From an uncultured Paracoccaceae bacterium (lineage in GTDB: Bacteria > Pseudomonadota > Alphaproteobacteria > Rhodobacterales > Rhodobacteraceae), in NCBI GenBank assembly GCA_947503925.1, contig CANNFQ010000003.1, forward strand, positions 124,001-188,000: a stretch of 64,000 nucleotides of DNA, read 5' to 3'. The position numbers and the translations under genes are program-made. The notes beneath the pieces were generated by a model. The model made no database searches and was not told the DNA's origin. It saw only the letters and a list, made by a program, of their open reading frames with translations. Position 1 is the first letter of the stretch, and every line of letters starts with the position of its first letter. Below are positions 1 through 10,073 of the stretch, piece after piece.

Positions 1-2359
1 CCGATGGGCGCTGTGTCGCCATGATCAGGTGGATACCGGATGCACGCGCCATCTGCGCCAGACGCTGAATGCAGGCTTCGATTTCCTTACCGGCGACCAT
101 CATCAGGTCGGCCATCTCATCCACGATGACAACGATATAGGGCATCGCCTCTGGCGCGAATTCCTCGGTCTCAAAGATCGGATCGCCGGTTTCATCGTCA
201 AACCCGGTTTGTACGGTGCGGCTGAACATTTCCTGCTTGGCCAGCGCGTCCTTCACCCGGCCATTATAGCCGTCGATGTTGCGCACGCCCATTTTGGACA
301 TCTTGCGATAGCGTTCCTCCATCTCGCCCACGACCCATTTCAGGGCGACAACCGCCTTTTTCGGGTCGGTCACAACGGGTGACAGAAGGTGCGGAATGCC
401 ATCATAAACGGAAAGCTCCAGCATCTTGGGGTCGATCATGATCATCCGACATTCTTCCGGCGTCAGCTTGTAAAGCAGTGACAGGATCATGGTGTTGATC
501 GCCACGGATTTACCGGAACCGGTGGTACCGGCGATCAGCAGGTGGGGCATCTTGGCGAGGTTCGCCACGATGGGTTCGCCACCGATATCCTTGCCCAGCG
601 CGAGGGGCAGTTTCTGGTTACCGTCGCCAAAATCACGGTGCGACAGGATTTCGCGCAACACCACCTTTTCGCGGTTTTCATTGGGCAGTTCGATCCCGAT
701 CACGCTGCGCCCAGGTACGGTGGATACACGCGCCGACAGGGCAGACATGGACCGCGCGATATCATCGGCCAGACCGATGACACGGGATGCTTTCAAGCCC
801 GGTGCCGGTTCCAGTTCATACATGGTGACAACTGGGCCAGGACGAACCGATACGATGTCACCTTTGACGCCGTAATCATCCAGCACGCTTTCTAGCATCC
901 GCGCGTTTTCGGCCAGCGCGTCATCGCTCAGATGATGCCGCTGGATTTCAATCGGGTTCATCAACAGGCTCAGCGGCGGGTGTTCGTAGTCGCTGTGCTT
1001 GTCCTCGAATTTCAGCTTTGGCTGCGCCTCGGCCTTGGCCTGGGTTGATGGCTGCGGTGCCTTTTTCGGCGGGTGCTGCACCACACTGCGCGGTTCGGGT
1101 GCGAGGGAAGGCGCAGGCGGTATGTTCACGGGCGGGATCGGCATATGGGGGGACGCCATGCGTGGTGCATTTTGCGGTTCTTCGATCGCCGCGTCGATAT
1201 CGTCAGCCACGCTTTCCACATCGCCAAACACCAGCGGCTTCGGGCCACGCCCAGCGGTCAGGGACGGTTCAATCCGTACGCCTGTGGGCGATGGTGGCAC
1301 CGCCCGGTTTTTAATCGCGTCTGCGATGCGCGCGCTGATCCGGTCCGGGCTTGCAGGCGGCGCATCGGCGGTTTGTTCCGGTGTCACCAATTCCGGTTCC
1401 GGCATCGGATCATTGCGTTTCAACAGGCCGGACAGGAAACCGCCCTGCGGCTCAGGCTCTGCCGCGGGGGCCGGGGTTTCCAGCGGTGGCGCTGCGGGCA
1501 CATGGGTCGCGGTCAAAGGCGGTTCTGTTGTCGGCATGATCGGGTTGGCCCGCACGACGGCGGCAACTTGTGCCCGCTGGTCAGCAGCGGGGGCCGCAAC
1601 GGATTCAACCAATGTCACATCACCCCGGTCCGCCCGCGCCTGCATGGCTTGCGCGCGCTTGTCCTGCAAGGTTGCCGTCAACCCATGCGCGGCCTGTGCA
1701 GACAGGCTCGCACCGCGCCCGGCAATGCGCAGGATACCGGCATAGAGCATGACTGTCCCCAGCCATGCAAAACGGGTGCCCGTCTGCACCTCTGGCCGTG
1801 TGAAACCCAGAACGAAAGTCATCAGCGTCAAAAGGCCGACAAATGACAGAAGCGACAACAGTTTGACGCCAAAACTGGCCCCAAATGGCAGGATCGTCAG
1901 GATCACCCCAAGCACGGTATCACCGAAAAGCCCGCCGAGGCCGAAATTGGCAGGCCAATTGGCCCCCGGCGTCAGCGTCGCGGCGTAAACAGAACCGATA
2001 ATCAGCGCCACAGGCGCAAAGACCAGCCGCCCAATGGCCCGTTCCTGCCCGTGATGCATCACGAAACGCAGACCCCAGACGATCAGCACGAGCGGCAAGA
2101 CCCAAACCCCCTGCCCGATCACCATCATCACAGGTGCCGCCACCGACGCCCCGATATGCCCCAGCCAGTTTTGCACCGGCGCATCAGTGGCCGATATCCA
2201 GCTTGGGTCATCGGGGCTGTAGCTGCCCACAAGGGCCGCAATCAGCAGGCCTGCAAAGACCAACCCGATCCCCAGCAATTCCTTGCCGCGTTTTTCAATC
2301 GCCGCCTGTGTTGTACTGTCCAAGAGCGGATCGCGCTGCCGTGTCTGATATGATGCCAT
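1..2359 (-). CDS. ftsK: DNA translocase FtsK, C-terminus cut by window edge
   Basis: FtsK pumps DNA at the division septum and helps dimer resolution at dif. The reverse strand reads from an ATG at 2359 for about 786 codons without a stop and runs off the left edge. The N-terminal ~200 residues hold several hydrophobic membrane segments. A long Pro/Ala-rich linker follows (about residues 230-430). The motor domain then shows the Walker A motif GTTGSGKS (near 515-560), the Walker B-like stretch [13 protein letters not shown] and [10 protein letters not shown] close to the edge. The gamma DNA-reading domain would lie outside the window. It precedes the aminotransferase start by about 12 bases in the same orientation, so the two may be co-transcribed with the aminotransferase first. 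Confidence 0.96.
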   Translation of the reverse strand, partial: MASYQTRQRDPLLDSTTQAAIEKRGKELLGIGLVFAGLLIAALVGSYSPDDPSWISATDAPVQNWLGHIGASVAAPVMMVIGQGVWVLPLVLIVWGLRFVMHHGQERAIGRLVFAPVALIIGSVYAATLTPGANWPANFGLGGLFGDTVLGVILTILPFGASFGVKLLSLLSFVGLLTLMTFVLGFTRPEVQTGTRFAWLGTVMLYAGILRIAGRGASLSAQAAHGLTATLQDKRAQAMQARADRGDVTLVESVAAPAADQRAQVAAVVRANPIMPTTEPPLTATHVPAAPPLETPAPAAEPEPQGGFLSGLLKRNDPMPEPELVTPEQTADAPPASPDRISARIADAIKNRAVPPSPTGVRIEPSLTAGRGPKPLVFGDVESVADDIDAAIEEPQNAPRMASPHMPIPPVNIPPAPSLAPEPRSVVQHPPKKAPQPSTQAKAEAQPKLKFEDKHSDYEHPPLSLLMNPIEIQRHHLSDDALAENARMLESVLDDYGVKGDIVSVRPGPVVTMYELEPAPGLKASRVIGLADDIARSMSALSARVSTVPGRSVIGIELPNENREKVVLREILSHRDFGDGNQKLPLALGKDIGGEPIVANLAKMPHLLIAGTTGSGKSVAINTMILSLLYKLTPEECRMIMIDPKMLELSVYDGIPHLLSPVVTDPKKAVVALKWVVGEMEERYRKMSKMGVRNIDGYNGRVKDALAKQEMFSRTVQTGFDDETGDPIFETEEFAPEAMPYIVVIVDEMADLMMVAGKEIEACIQRLAQMARASGIHLIMATQRPS

Positions 2360-2370
2360 GATACCGTTCC

Positions 2371-3549
2371 TCAGTCATACAAACAGTCGCGGATCAGGGT
2401 CAGTCCGCGCTGCATTTCTTGTGTTGGGGCGACCAGGGCCACCCGGATATATTTGGAACCGGGGTTTTCCCCGTTTACCTCTTGGCTCAGATAGGCGCCG
2501 GGCAATGTGCGCACGCCAGTATCCTGCCAAAGTTTGAGCGATGCCGCCTCACCATCGGCGACGGGCAGCCACAGAAAGAACCCCGCCTGCGGGGATTGAT
2601 AGCCGTCGATATGGCCAAAGATATCGTCGGCGATGTCGTATTTGCGATGATAAAGCGCCCTGTTTTCAACAACATGACCTTCATCATTCCAGACCTTCGT
2701 CGCGACAATCTGTAGCGGGCCGGGCAGTGGCGCACCGGCAAAGGCGCGCAATTGCCGCAGCCTTGCGATGGATTTTGCACCACCCGCGGCAAAGCCACAG
2801 CGCAGACCGGGCAGGTTGGATCGTTTTGACAAGGATTGGAAAATCATCACCCGGTCCGGGTCCGCGCCCATGTCGTGCGCGATTTGCAATGCGCCGGGTG
2901 GCGGGTCGGTCCGGTAAATCTCGGAATAGCATTCATCGGCGAGGATCTTGAAATCATGCTTTTCGGCAAGGCTGATGATCCGCCGCCAATACGCATCATC
3001 GGCCACCGCCCCCTGCGGGTTGGCGGGGGAGCAGATATAAGCGAGTGCTGTCTGGTCCAGTACATCTGCCGACAGCCCGTCCAGGCCGGGTAGATGCCCG
3101 GTGCCAGCCGTGGCAGGCACATAGACCGGCTTTGCCCTGACTGACAAGGCCGCGACCCCGTAAACCGGGTAAAAAGGGTTTGGTGTCAAGACGATAGGCT
3201 GTTTGCCGTTCTTCGTTTCGGGGCAAAGCGCCATGGCGGCATTGTACAAACCTTCGCGCGTACCATTGAGCGCAATGATCTGGTCGTTCGGCACGTCCAT
3301 TCCATAGCGCCGCTTTAGAAAGCCGCCCATGGCCGTCAGCAGATCGGCCTGTCCTTCATTGCTGGGGTAGTTGTTGAACCCATCCAGATTGGCCGCAAGG
3401 ATATCGCCCACAAAAGCGGGGAACGCGTGGCGCGGTTCGCCAATCGTCATATTGATCACATCCGCAGACTTGCTGGGTACGTCCAATAACGCACGCAGGC
3501 GTGGCCACGTCGCAACCGGGAGGTTCGAAAACCGCTCGGGAAAGTTCAT
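2371..3549 (-). CDS. PLP-dependent class I/II aminotransferase, DapC-like
   Basis: A 392-residue fold-type I aminotransferase. The PLP-binding lysine lies in [15 protein letters not shown], the substrate carboxylate arginine in YIRVALV near the C-terminus, and the cofactor aspartate region in [10 protein letters not shown]. The N-terminal pattern ([22 protein letters not shown]) is like alphaproteobacterial proteins annotated as N-succinyldiaminopimelate aminotransferase (lysine and peptidoglycan precursor pathway), but that substrate is inferred from similarity I recall, not shown. The gene ends about 12 bases before the ftsK start. Other aromatic or aspartate-type aminotransferase activities remain possible. 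Confidence 0.88.
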   Translation of the reverse strand: MNFPERFSNLPVATWPRLRALLDVPSKSADVINMTIGEPRHAFPAFVGDILAANLDGFNNYPSNEGQADLLTAMGGFLKRRYGMDVPNDQIIALNGTREGLYNAAMALCPETKNGKQPIVLTPNPFYPVYGVAALSVRAKPVYVPATAGTGHLPGLDGLSADVLDQTALAYICSPANPQGAVADDAYWRRIISLAEKHDFKILADECYSEIYRTDPPPGALQIAHDMGADPDRVMIFQSLSKRSNLPGLRCGFAAGGAKSIARLRQLRAFAGAPLPGPLQIVATKVWNDEGHVVENRALYHRKYDIADDIFGHIDGYQSPQAGFFLWLPVADGEAASLKLWQDTGVRTLPGAYLSQEVNGENPGSKYIRVALVAPTQEMQRGLTLIRDCLYD

Positions 3550-3680
3550 AACTGCCTCAACTTACGGGATCATTTCGCCCCGCTTTGTCCCAAACTAGCC
3601 TGACGGGGACTCATCTGTCCAGAAAAAGGGGGCGCAGATGCAGCATGTTGTGGCTTTTTGGCCGATGATCTGAACGTGGG

Positions 3681-4271
3681 TCAGGTATTCGCCCGGTTGG
3701 GGTTCAGTTCCTGCTGCCAGTCTTCGACTGCATCAACCGGATAAAACAGCATCAAGGTGCTGAGCGCGAGGCTGTCGCGGGCGATGAAAGCGGCCGATAA
3801 TTCCAGCGCGGCCACGATACCAACCACATGCAGCGTCCGCATCGCATAGGCCGCAAAAAACCCGCCCATCATCCAGATATAGTCGGCAACTGCGTTCAGG
3901 ACACTATCACCATGATAGCCGGCATTGATTGTGGTGGACCGGAACGCGTTCAACACGAAGTCGGTATGTTCGATAATCTCCCACCCGATGCCGGTGATGA
4001 TGGCGACGAGAAATAGCATACCAAAACTTAGCTTTGGAAAAAGCAGCCGCCCCAAGAGCGCGATCAGCACACCGTGCAGAATATGGCTGAGCGTGTACCA
4101 ATCCGCGATATGTTGCGAATTGCCACCGTCGAAAACCGACCCGATCCAGAGCTTTACATCCCCACAGGTGCAGATCAGCGGTTGGCCCCAGAGATAGAGC
4201 GTTCCGGCGATCAGAGGCACACCTAGCAGGGCAAAAAGGTAAAGCGATCTATCAGTCATTTTAAATCTCAT
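3681..4271 (-). CDS. UPF0314/DUF2585 family inner membrane protein
   Basis: A 196-residue protein with about five hydrophobic segments. It contains a conserved-looking stretch with CTCGDVKLWIG and a histidine-rich region around DWYTLSHILHGVL, which I recognise as the UPF0314 (DUF2585) family common in alphaproteobacteria. The function is unknown. An ATG at 4259 (MTDRSLY) is an alternative start, which would remove four residues. The gene stands alone between the aminotransferase and a divergent solute-binding protein. Confidence 0.85.
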   Translation of the reverse strand: MRFKMTDRSLYLFALLGVPLIAGTLYLWGQPLICTCGDVKLWIGSVFDGGNSQHIADWYTLSHILHGVLIALLGRLLFPKLSFGMLFLVAIITGIGWEIIEHTDFVLNAFRSTTINAGYHGDSVLNAVADYIWMMGGFFAAYAMRTLHVVGIVAALELSAAFIARDSLALSTLMLFYPVDAVEDWQQELNPNRANT

Positions 4272-4632
4272 GCGGTCTTTATCGCTGGCGACCTAAACGG
4301 AGCGATAAGATCATTTTGCGGCCTGAATGAGGTATGAATGTGCGCGCGCCACGCGGCGCAGCGCAACGTTCGGTGGTCGGACCAGGGCAGCGCAACACCC
4401 TGAAAACGCGCAACCACACGAATCGTAGGTTAACGCTTGGGATCGTTGCAAAAACGCCTGTCGGCAAAGCGTCGGCCAGACGTCGGATTTGCGTCGGGCC
4501 CCTTGGCCCGGATTTGCATGCTTAAGCCACCGCGCGGCGCAAAGGTAAACACCGTGTTCATATCCGCTGCCATCCGTCCTCTTGACAAAATGGGCCGGGT
4601 CGTTGTGGCTGGTGGCAGGATCCGGAGGCTAT
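4272..4632. other. Divergent intergenic region with GTCGGC-rich block
   Basis: No supportable gene lies in this 361-base gap. Positions 4430-4500 hold a GTTAACGC followed by several CGTCGG units; the 17-mer GTCGGCAAAGCGTCGGC at 4460-4476 recurs exactly at 24744-24760, again upstream of a gene. It probably carries the promoters of the divergent flanking genes. The element's role is unknown. Confidence 0.5.
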
Positions 4633-6483
4633 ATGAAACGTTACATTCTTGCACTGCTCACATGCATCGGGCTGACAGGCCAGGCTGCTGCCGAGGTCAC
4701 CATCAGCCACGGCTATTCCGCCTTTGGCGATCTGAAATACGGGCCGGATTTTACGCATTTCGACTATGCCAATCCCGATGCCCCGCAAGGTGGTACGATC
4801 AGTCAACGTCAGCTTTACGGCACGCCCACATTCAACAGCATGAACATTTTCATCATCAAAGGGGATAGCGCCCCGGAGATTGGCCACCATGTTTATGACA
4901 GTCTGATGGTCCGCGCCTATGATGAACCCGATGCGATTTACGGGTTGATTGCCGAAACCATCGAATACCCTGATGACCTGTCTTATGTTGCCTTCAACCT
5001 GCGCCCTGACGCCCGTTTTCACGATGGCGTGCAGGTGACGGCAAAGGACGTTGTTTTTACCATCAATGCGCTGAAAACCGATGGGCATCCGTATTACCGC
5101 AATCTGCTTTCGGACGTGCAACTAGTTGAAGCGGAAAGCGATCTGCGGGTCCGGTTTGATCTGGCCCCCGGCGCTGGTAGCGCCTTTCCCAGCGAAATTG
5201 CGCAATTGCCGGTCCTGCCCGCGCATTTTTACGATGCCAATCCGTTTGACGAAAGCTGGATGACCCTGCCCCTTGGGTCCGGTCCCTATGTGGTAGAGAC
5301 CGCCGATGCCCCGCGCACGATCAGGTTTTGCAAGGATGATGATTATTGGGCTGCTGATTTGCCTGTGAATAGAGGCCGCAACAATTTTGACTGCTTTGCC
5401 TATGAGTATTTCGCGGATGAAACCATCGGGCTGGAGGCATTTGCGGCGGGCGAATACATGATGCGCGTTGAATATCGGTCGGCTGCTTGGGCAACCGGAT
5501 ATGACTTTCCGGCGGCACAGAATGGTTGGGTGAAGCAAATATTGCTACCCGATGGTCGCCCGTCCACGGCGCAGGGTATCTGGTTCAATATGCGTCGTCC
5601 CATTTTGCAGGATATCCGTGTGCGTCAGGCCCTGGAATATGCGTTCAATTTTGAATGGACCAACGAAACCCTGTTTTATGGCACCTATAACCGGTCGGAC
5701 AGTTTTTTCGAGAATACAGAGATGCAGGCGACCGGCCTGCCCGAAGGTGCAGAGCTGGCCATACTGGACGCATTTCGTGATCAGTTACCGCCAGAGGTTT
5801 TCACCGAACCCGCCCATATTCCCTATGCAGGTGGCCCGAACCCCCGCGACCGCGCCGGGTTACGCGAGGCATCGCGCCTGCTGGATGAGGCCGGTTGGGT
5901 TGTCGGTGATGACGGGTTGCGCCGGAATGCAGCGGGTCAGGTGTTGTCACTGGATTTCCCCGATGACAGCCGCAGTCTGGAACGGATCATGGCGCCGTTT
6001 GTGCAGAACCTCAACGGTCTTGGTATTGATATCAATCTCGAACTGATCGACCCCAGTTCATGGAGCGAGCGGCGACAAACCTATGACTTTGATTTGTCGT
6101 TGACGGCGTGGAGCGTCAAGGTCACCCCGGGTGCAGAGTTGCGTGCGTTTTACGGTTCTGCTGCAGCTGCCGCAGAGGGAAGCAACAACCTGACCGGTCT
6201 GGCCGATCCGGTTGTCGATGCCCTGATTGAACGCGCTGTCGAAACCGAAACCCGCGAAGACCTGACCGCGGCTGTCCGCGCGCTGGACCGGGTGCTGCGG
6301 GCGAAACATATCTGGATCGGGGCCTGGCACCTCGGCGCGCACCGGGTCGCGGTCTGGGATATCTTTGGGATGCCTGCCGAACCGTCGCCCTATGATTTCA
6401 ACCGGGGCGTCGATCTGTGGTGGTTTGACCGCGATAAATATGAGGCGCTTGTCGATGCTGGGGCGTTGGACGGTGGGTTGTGA
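4633..6483 (+). CDS. Periplasmic solute-binding protein, ABC family 5 (oligopeptide/YejA type), orphan
   Basis: A 616-residue extracellular solute-binding protein of the DppA/OppA/YejA class, which delivers peptides or similar solutes to an ABC permease. The start at 4633 is chosen because MKRYILALLTCIGLTGQAAA is a clean Sec signal peptide and GGAGG sits just upstream; an upstream in-frame ATG (4582) would bury it. Family features include HFDYANPDAPQGG, the VTAKDVVFTINALKTDG stretch and late FDFDLSLTAWS. The length and these motifs resemble the YejA branch. No permease or ATPase gene is adjacent: clpB follows convergently, so it must use a distant or shared permease, or be a leftover. Confidence 0.9.
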   Translation: MKRYILALLTCIGLTGQAAAEVTISHGYSAFGDLKYGPDFTHFDYANPDAPQGGTISQRQLYGTPTFNSMNIFIIKGDSAPEIGHHVYDSLMVRAYDEPDAIYGLIAETIEYPDDLSYVAFNLRPDARFHDGVQVTAKDVVFTINALKTDGHPYYRNLLSDVQLVEAESDLRVRFDLAPGAGSAFPSEIAQLPVLPAHFYDANPFDESWMTLPLGSGPYVVETADAPRTIRFCKDDDYWAADLPVNRGRNNFDCFAYEYFADETIGLEAFAAGEYMMRVEYRSAAWATGYDFPAAQNGWVKQILLPDGRPSTAQGIWFNMRRPILQDIRVRQALEYAFNFEWTNETLFYGTYNRSDSFFENTEMQATGLPEGAELAILDAFRDQLPPEVFTEPAHIPYAGGPNPRDRAGLREASRLLDEAGWVVGDDGLRRNAAGQVLSLDFPDDSRSLERIMAPFVQNLNGLGIDINLELIDPSSWSERRQTYDFDLSLTAWSVKVTPGAELRAFYGSAAAAAEGSNNLTGLADPVVDALIERAVETETREDLTAAVRALDRVLRAKHIWIGAWHLGAHRVAVWDIFGMPAEPSPYDFNRGVDLWWFDRDKYEALVDAGALDGGL

Positions 6484-6484
6484 A

Positions 6485-6510
6485 AAAGGGCGCCTTGAAA
6501 GGCGCCCTTT
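6485..6510. terminator. Bidirectional intrinsic terminator
   Basis: A 12-base perfect inverted repeat, AAAGGGCGCCTT and its complement, almost without a loop, lies between the convergent solute-binding protein and clpB genes. The A/T ends let it work on either strand. Confidence 0.85.
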
Positions 6511-6513
6511 GAT

Positions 6514-9126
6514 TTAATGTACGACCGCGTCGTCGGGTCTTGGTCGGTTTGAGGCGGATAGCCTGTCGCCGACGATCAATCCATCTGCACCCGCACTGAC
6601 ACTGATCGTGTCGCCGTCCATGACGTCACCGGCCAGGATCATCTCAGCCAGTTGGTCTTGCAATGCGCGCTGGATCACCCGTTTGAGTGGCCGCGCCCCG
6701 AACACCGGATCATAGCCTTCATCGGCCAGCCATTTCAGCGCAGCCTCGTCGAGGTTGATCGTGATGTTCCGCCCGGCCAGCCGCCTTTCCAGCCGCTTGA
6801 GCTGGATCGTGACGATCCCGGCCATGTCTTCGCGGGCGAGCCGGTCGAAGATCACCGTTTCGTCCAGACGGTTCAGGAATTCGGGCCGGAAATGCGCGCG
6901 AACCGCATCCATCACATCGCGCTTGGCCTCTGACGCATCGGCCCCGTCGGGGAGTTGGCTCAGCGCCTGCGCCCCGAGGTTCGATGTCAGGATGATCAGC
7001 GTTTGCTTGAAATCCACGGTGCGGCCCTGACCATCGGTCAGCACGCCGTCATCAAGGACCTGCAGCAGGACGTTGAACACATCAGGGTGCGCCTTTTCGA
7101 CCTCATCGAACAGGACGACCTGATAGGGACGACGCCGCACAGCCTCTGTCAGCACGCCGCCTTCGTCATAGCCGACATAGCCCGGAGGCGCGCCGATCAG
7201 ACGGGCGACCGCGTGTTTTTCCATGAATTCCGACATGTCGATGCGGACCATCGCGCTGTCATCATCAAAGAGGTATTCGGCGACCGCCTTGGTGAGTTCC
7301 GTCTTACCGACACCGGTTGGTCCAAGGAACAGGAATGACCCCAGCGGCCGGTTTTCATCGTTCAGACCGGCACGGGCGCGGCGGACCGCGTTGGCGACCG
7401 AGGTGACAGCGGTTCTCTGGCCGATGACCCGCTTGCCGAGCTCTTCTTCCATGCGCAACAGCTTTTCACGTTCGCCTTCCAGCATTTTCGACGTTGGAAT
7501 ACCTGTCCAGCGTTCGACGACCTCGGCGATCTGTTCGGGGCGCACGGCCTCTTCGACCATCAGGTCGTCGTTTTCTTCCGCCTCGGCCAATTGCCGTTCC
7601 AGTTGCGGGATGACGCCATAGGACAGCTCCCCGGCTTTCGCCAGATTGCCTTCGCGCTTGGCGATATCCAGATCGGCGCGGGCGCGATCCAGCTTTTCCT
7701 TGACCACGCGGGTGCCTTCCAGCTTGTCGCGTTCGGCCTGCCACTTTGCGGCCATTTCAGAGGCGCGATCATTGAGGTCCGCCAGTTCCTTTTCCAGCTT
7801 TTCAAGCCGGTCTTTGGAGGCTTTGTCATCTTCCTTCTTCAATGCCTCAGATTCGATCTGAAGTTGCAGGATCTGCCGGTCCAGCGCGTCCAGTTCTTCG
7901 GGTTTGCTGTCGACCTCCATGCGCAGACGGCTGGCCGCCTCGTCCATCAGGTCGATGGCCTTATCCGGCAGGAACCGGTCGGTGATATAGCGATGCGACA
8001 GGGTCGCCGCCGCCACAAGCGCGCTGTCGCTGATGCGGACACCGTGGTGCAGTTCGTATTTTTCCTTGATCCCGCGCAGGATGCTGACAGTATCCGTCAC
8101 GGTCGGTTCTTCCACCATCAAGGGCTGGAACCGGCGGGCAAGGGCTGCGTCCTTTTCAACGTATTTGCGGTATTCGTTCAGGGTTGTGGCCCCGACGCAA
8201 TGCAATTCCCCCCGCGCAAGCGCGGGTTTGATCAGGTTGGCGGCATCCATCGCGCCCTCAGACGCGCCAGCGCCGACCAGCGTATGCATTTCGTCGATGA
8301 ACATGATGATTTCACCGGCCGCGGATTCGATTTCCTTGAGCACAGCTTTCAACCGTTCCTCAAACTCGCCCCGGTATTTGGCACCCGCAATCATGGCCCC
8401 CATGTCGAGCGACATCAGCTTTTTATTGCGCAGGGATTCCGGCACGTCGCCGTCGATGATACGCAAGGCCAGCCCTTCGGCGATGGCGGTTTTACCCACG
8501 CCGGGTTCCCCGATCAGGACAGGGTTATTCTTGGTGCGGCGCGACAGGACTTGCATGGCGCGCCTGATTTCTTCGTCCCGGCCGATGATCGGGTCGATTT
8601 TGCCTTGCTCGGCCGCTTCGGTCAGGTCGCGGGCATATTTGGCCAGCGCTTCAAAACTATCCTCTGCGGTCGCACTATCTGCGGTGCGACCTTTGCGGAT
8701 GTCATTGATCGCGGCGTTCAGGTTCTGTGCCGTCACACCACCTGCATCCAGCGCATCCTTGGCCTTGGATTTCACCACGGCCAGCGCGGTCAGCAGCCGT
8801 TCGACCGGCACAAAGCTGTCGCCTGCCTTCTTGGCGATCTGTTCGGCCTCATCAATGACTTTGGCGGTTGTGTTGTCCAGATAGACCTGGGCGGCGTCGC
8901 CGGTTACTTTGGGCTGCTTGGCCAATGCGGCCTCTACCGCGCCCATCACAGCAGGGGCATTGCCGCCTGCGCGGGTGATCAGATTGGATGCGAGCCCTTC
9001 CTCGTCATCCAGCAGCGCCTTGAGCAGGTGTTCTGGGGCGAATCGTTGATGATTCTCGCGCATTGCGATGGTCTGGGCGGCTTGTACGAATCCGCGCGAC
9101 CGCTCTGTGAACTTGTCTAAGTTCAT
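6514..9126 (-). CDS. clpB: ATP-dependent disaggregase ClpB
   Basis: An 870-residue Hsp100 protein that rescues aggregated proteins with DnaK in the cytosol. The order is: N domain (residues 1-145), AAA+ 1 with Walker A GEPGVGKT and Walker [16 protein letters not shown], the long coiled-coil middle domain (about 400-525, rich in Glu/Lys/Ala) that separates ClpB from ClpA, AAA+ 2 with GPTGVGKT, and [11 protein letters not shown]. The start at 9126 ([10 protein letters not shown]) has a GGAGAG site and matches the family N-terminus; a longer in-frame start at 9291 would cross the promoter. A heat-shock type promoter lies at 9205-9233. Confidence 0.98.
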   Translation of the reverse strand: MNLDKFTERSRGFVQAAQTIAMRENHQRFAPEHLLKALLDDEEGLASNLITRAGGNAPAVMGAVEAALAKQPKVTGDAAQVYLDNTTAKVIDEAEQIAKKAGDSFVPVERLLTALAVVKSKAKDALDAGGVTAQNLNAAINDIRKGRTADSATAEDSFEALAKYARDLTEAAEQGKIDPIIGRDEEIRRAMQVLSRRTKNNPVLIGEPGVGKTAIAEGLALRIIDGDVPESLRNKKLMSLDMGAMIAGAKYRGEFEERLKAVLKEIESAAGEIIMFIDEMHTLVGAGASEGAMDAANLIKPALARGELHCVGATTLNEYRKYVEKDAALARRFQPLMVEEPTVTDTVSILRGIKEKYELHHGVRISDSALVAAATLSHRYITDRFLPDKAIDLMDEAASRLRMEVDSKPEELDALDRQILQLQIESEALKKEDDKASKDRLEKLEKELADLNDRASEMAAKWQAERDKLEGTRVVKEKLDRARADLDIAKREGNLAKAGELSYGVIPQLERQLAEAEENDDLMVEEAVRPEQIAEVVERWTGIPTSKMLEGEREKLLRMEEELGKRVIGQRTAVTSVANAVRRARAGLNDENRPLGSFLFLGPTGVGKTELTKAVAEYLFDDDSAMVRIDMSEFMEKHAVARLIGAPPGYVGYDEGGVLTEAVRRRPYQVVLFDEVEKAHPDVFNVLLQVLDDGVLTDGQGRTVDFKQTLIILTSNLGAQALSQLPDGADASEAKRDVMDAVRAHFRPEFLNRLDETVIFDRLAREDMAGIVTIQLKRLERRLAGRNITINLDEAALKWLADEGYDPVFGARPLKRVIQRALQDQLAEMILAGDVMDGDTISVSAGADGLIVGDRLSASNRPRPDDAVVH

Positions 9127-9204
9127 GGGTCTCTCCTTTGTTAAGCGCCCGATTTGGTGGGTGCCCGACTTGGCGGCACACCCTGTTGTTGGGCCTCGGA
9201 ACTT

Positions 9205-9233
9205 AAATGGGGTTCGTAACGTTGCGTCGCAAG
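9205..9233 (-). promoter_or_regulatory. RpoH (sigma-32) type promoter of clpB
   Basis: On the reverse strand a -35 CTTGCG is followed after 15 bases by a -10 CCCCATTT, matching the heat-shock consensus (CTTGAA, then CCCCATNT). The -10 box ends about 79 bases before the clpB ATG. ClpB is a standard RpoH target. Confidence 0.8.
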
Positions 9234-9329
9234 ACCAAAGGTATGGAATTCCATAGGGGGAGCGATTTTGATCATTTCCCCGCTTATTCAAAGCGCTTTG
9301 GTGTCATATTATACCGCATGGAAGAAACG

Positions 9330-9470
9330 ATGCTTCAAGCACCCATCCTGACGGAGAGGACACCCCGCGCGGCTCCGCTGTTTCCGCTTTCGCCGGAAGC
9401 CGTCCGCGCGCTGCGAGGCCGTCAAGATGTGACCCAACCCGCGGCATCGGGGACTTCCAAAGACGATTGA
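9330..9470 (+). CDS. Possible small 46-residue protein
   Basis: An ATG at 9330 with GGAAG six bases upstream opens a 46-codon frame beginning MLQAPILTERTPRAAP and ending SGTSKDD. An ATG at 9318 would add four residues. No family is recognised. Support is indirect: the frame lies downstream of an AT-rich patch and is followed by a strong terminator (9522-9554), which suggests a plus-strand transcript. It could also be non-coding. Confidence 0.35.
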   Translation: MLQAPILTERTPRAAPLFPLSPEAVRALRGRQDVTQPAASGTSKDD

Positions 9471-9521
9471 CGACCACTCACGGATGGTCCGGGGCGCAGC
9501 TTAGCGCGCGAGCCGGGCGAC

Positions 9522-9554
9522 AAAGGCGCAGCCAAGGGACGGGCTGCGCCTTTT
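9522..9554. terminator. Bidirectional intrinsic terminator
   Basis: A perfect 12-base stem, AAAGGCGCAGCC with its complement and an 8-base loop, is followed by T residues. It sits at the stop codon of the reverse-strand gene and closes the plus-strand unit as well. Confidence 0.8.
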
Positions 9555-10000
9555 CATTTGGTCAGATTGCGGGCGCGCGCGCGGACAGAGGCCGCCGGAT
9601 CGTTTGCTGCACTTGTCAGGGCAATATCCGCGTCAGGCGCGCCAAGCCTGACATAGGCATCCAGCGCCCATGCCCGCACCATGGCTTTGTCAAGCGTCAG
9701 GTAGGGGGCGATCAAGCCGGGTGGGATATCAACCGCCACATGCTGGATTGATTGCAGCAGATGCAGGGCGATTTCCCAATGCAAATCACGCGCCAAGAGA
9801 TCGGCAGGGTAAGGGATGTCCTTGCCCGCCGCATATCCGGCTTTCAGCACCCAGGATGCGGCCCGCGCTGCTGTTTCATCCGCACCACGGCAGGCGCTCA
9901 ATAGTGCGGGGTAATCATCAGGTGTAAGTCCATCGGCCACCTGCTGTAGCGGCGCCACAGTCTTACCGTCCCAGTTCTGAAAAACTGCAACCATGTTCAT
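9554..10000 (-). CDS. Unrecognised helical (HEAT-like) protein
   Basis: A 148-residue protein made mostly of Ala/Leu-rich helices, with a repeat feel (EIALHLLQSIQHVA, AMVRAWALDAYVRLG, DPAASVRARARNL) reminiscent of HEAT repeats. The C-terminal repeat is the most HEAT-like. The start at 10000 is chosen because longer in-frame starts overlap the divergent pyrF gene; no strong ribosome site is visible, so the start is uncertain. No signal peptide or catalytic motif is seen. The function is unknown. Confidence 0.65.
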   Translation of the reverse strand: MNMVAVFQNWDGKTVAPLQQVADGLTPDDYPALLSACRGADETAARAASWVLKAGYAAGKDIPYPADLLARDLHWEIALHLLQSIQHVAVDIPPGLIAPYLTLDKAMVRAWALDAYVRLGAPDADIALTSAANDPAASVRARARNLTK

Positions 10001-10073
10001 CAGCGCAGCATAGCGTGATTGCACCTGTCCTGCCCAGCCGTTAGACCGCCTCAAACTGCGAAGGAGCCTGCCA

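Noticed and set aside
999..1846. Long plus-strand frames over ftsK
   Set aside because: They oppose the readable FtsK protein on the other strand and consist of low-complexity Ala/Gly/Arg sequence from the linker region.
7591..9120. A 509-codon open frame antisense to clpB
   Set aside because: It is the mirror of a conserved, well-supported ClpB frame with high GC, and has no family motif or ribosome site.
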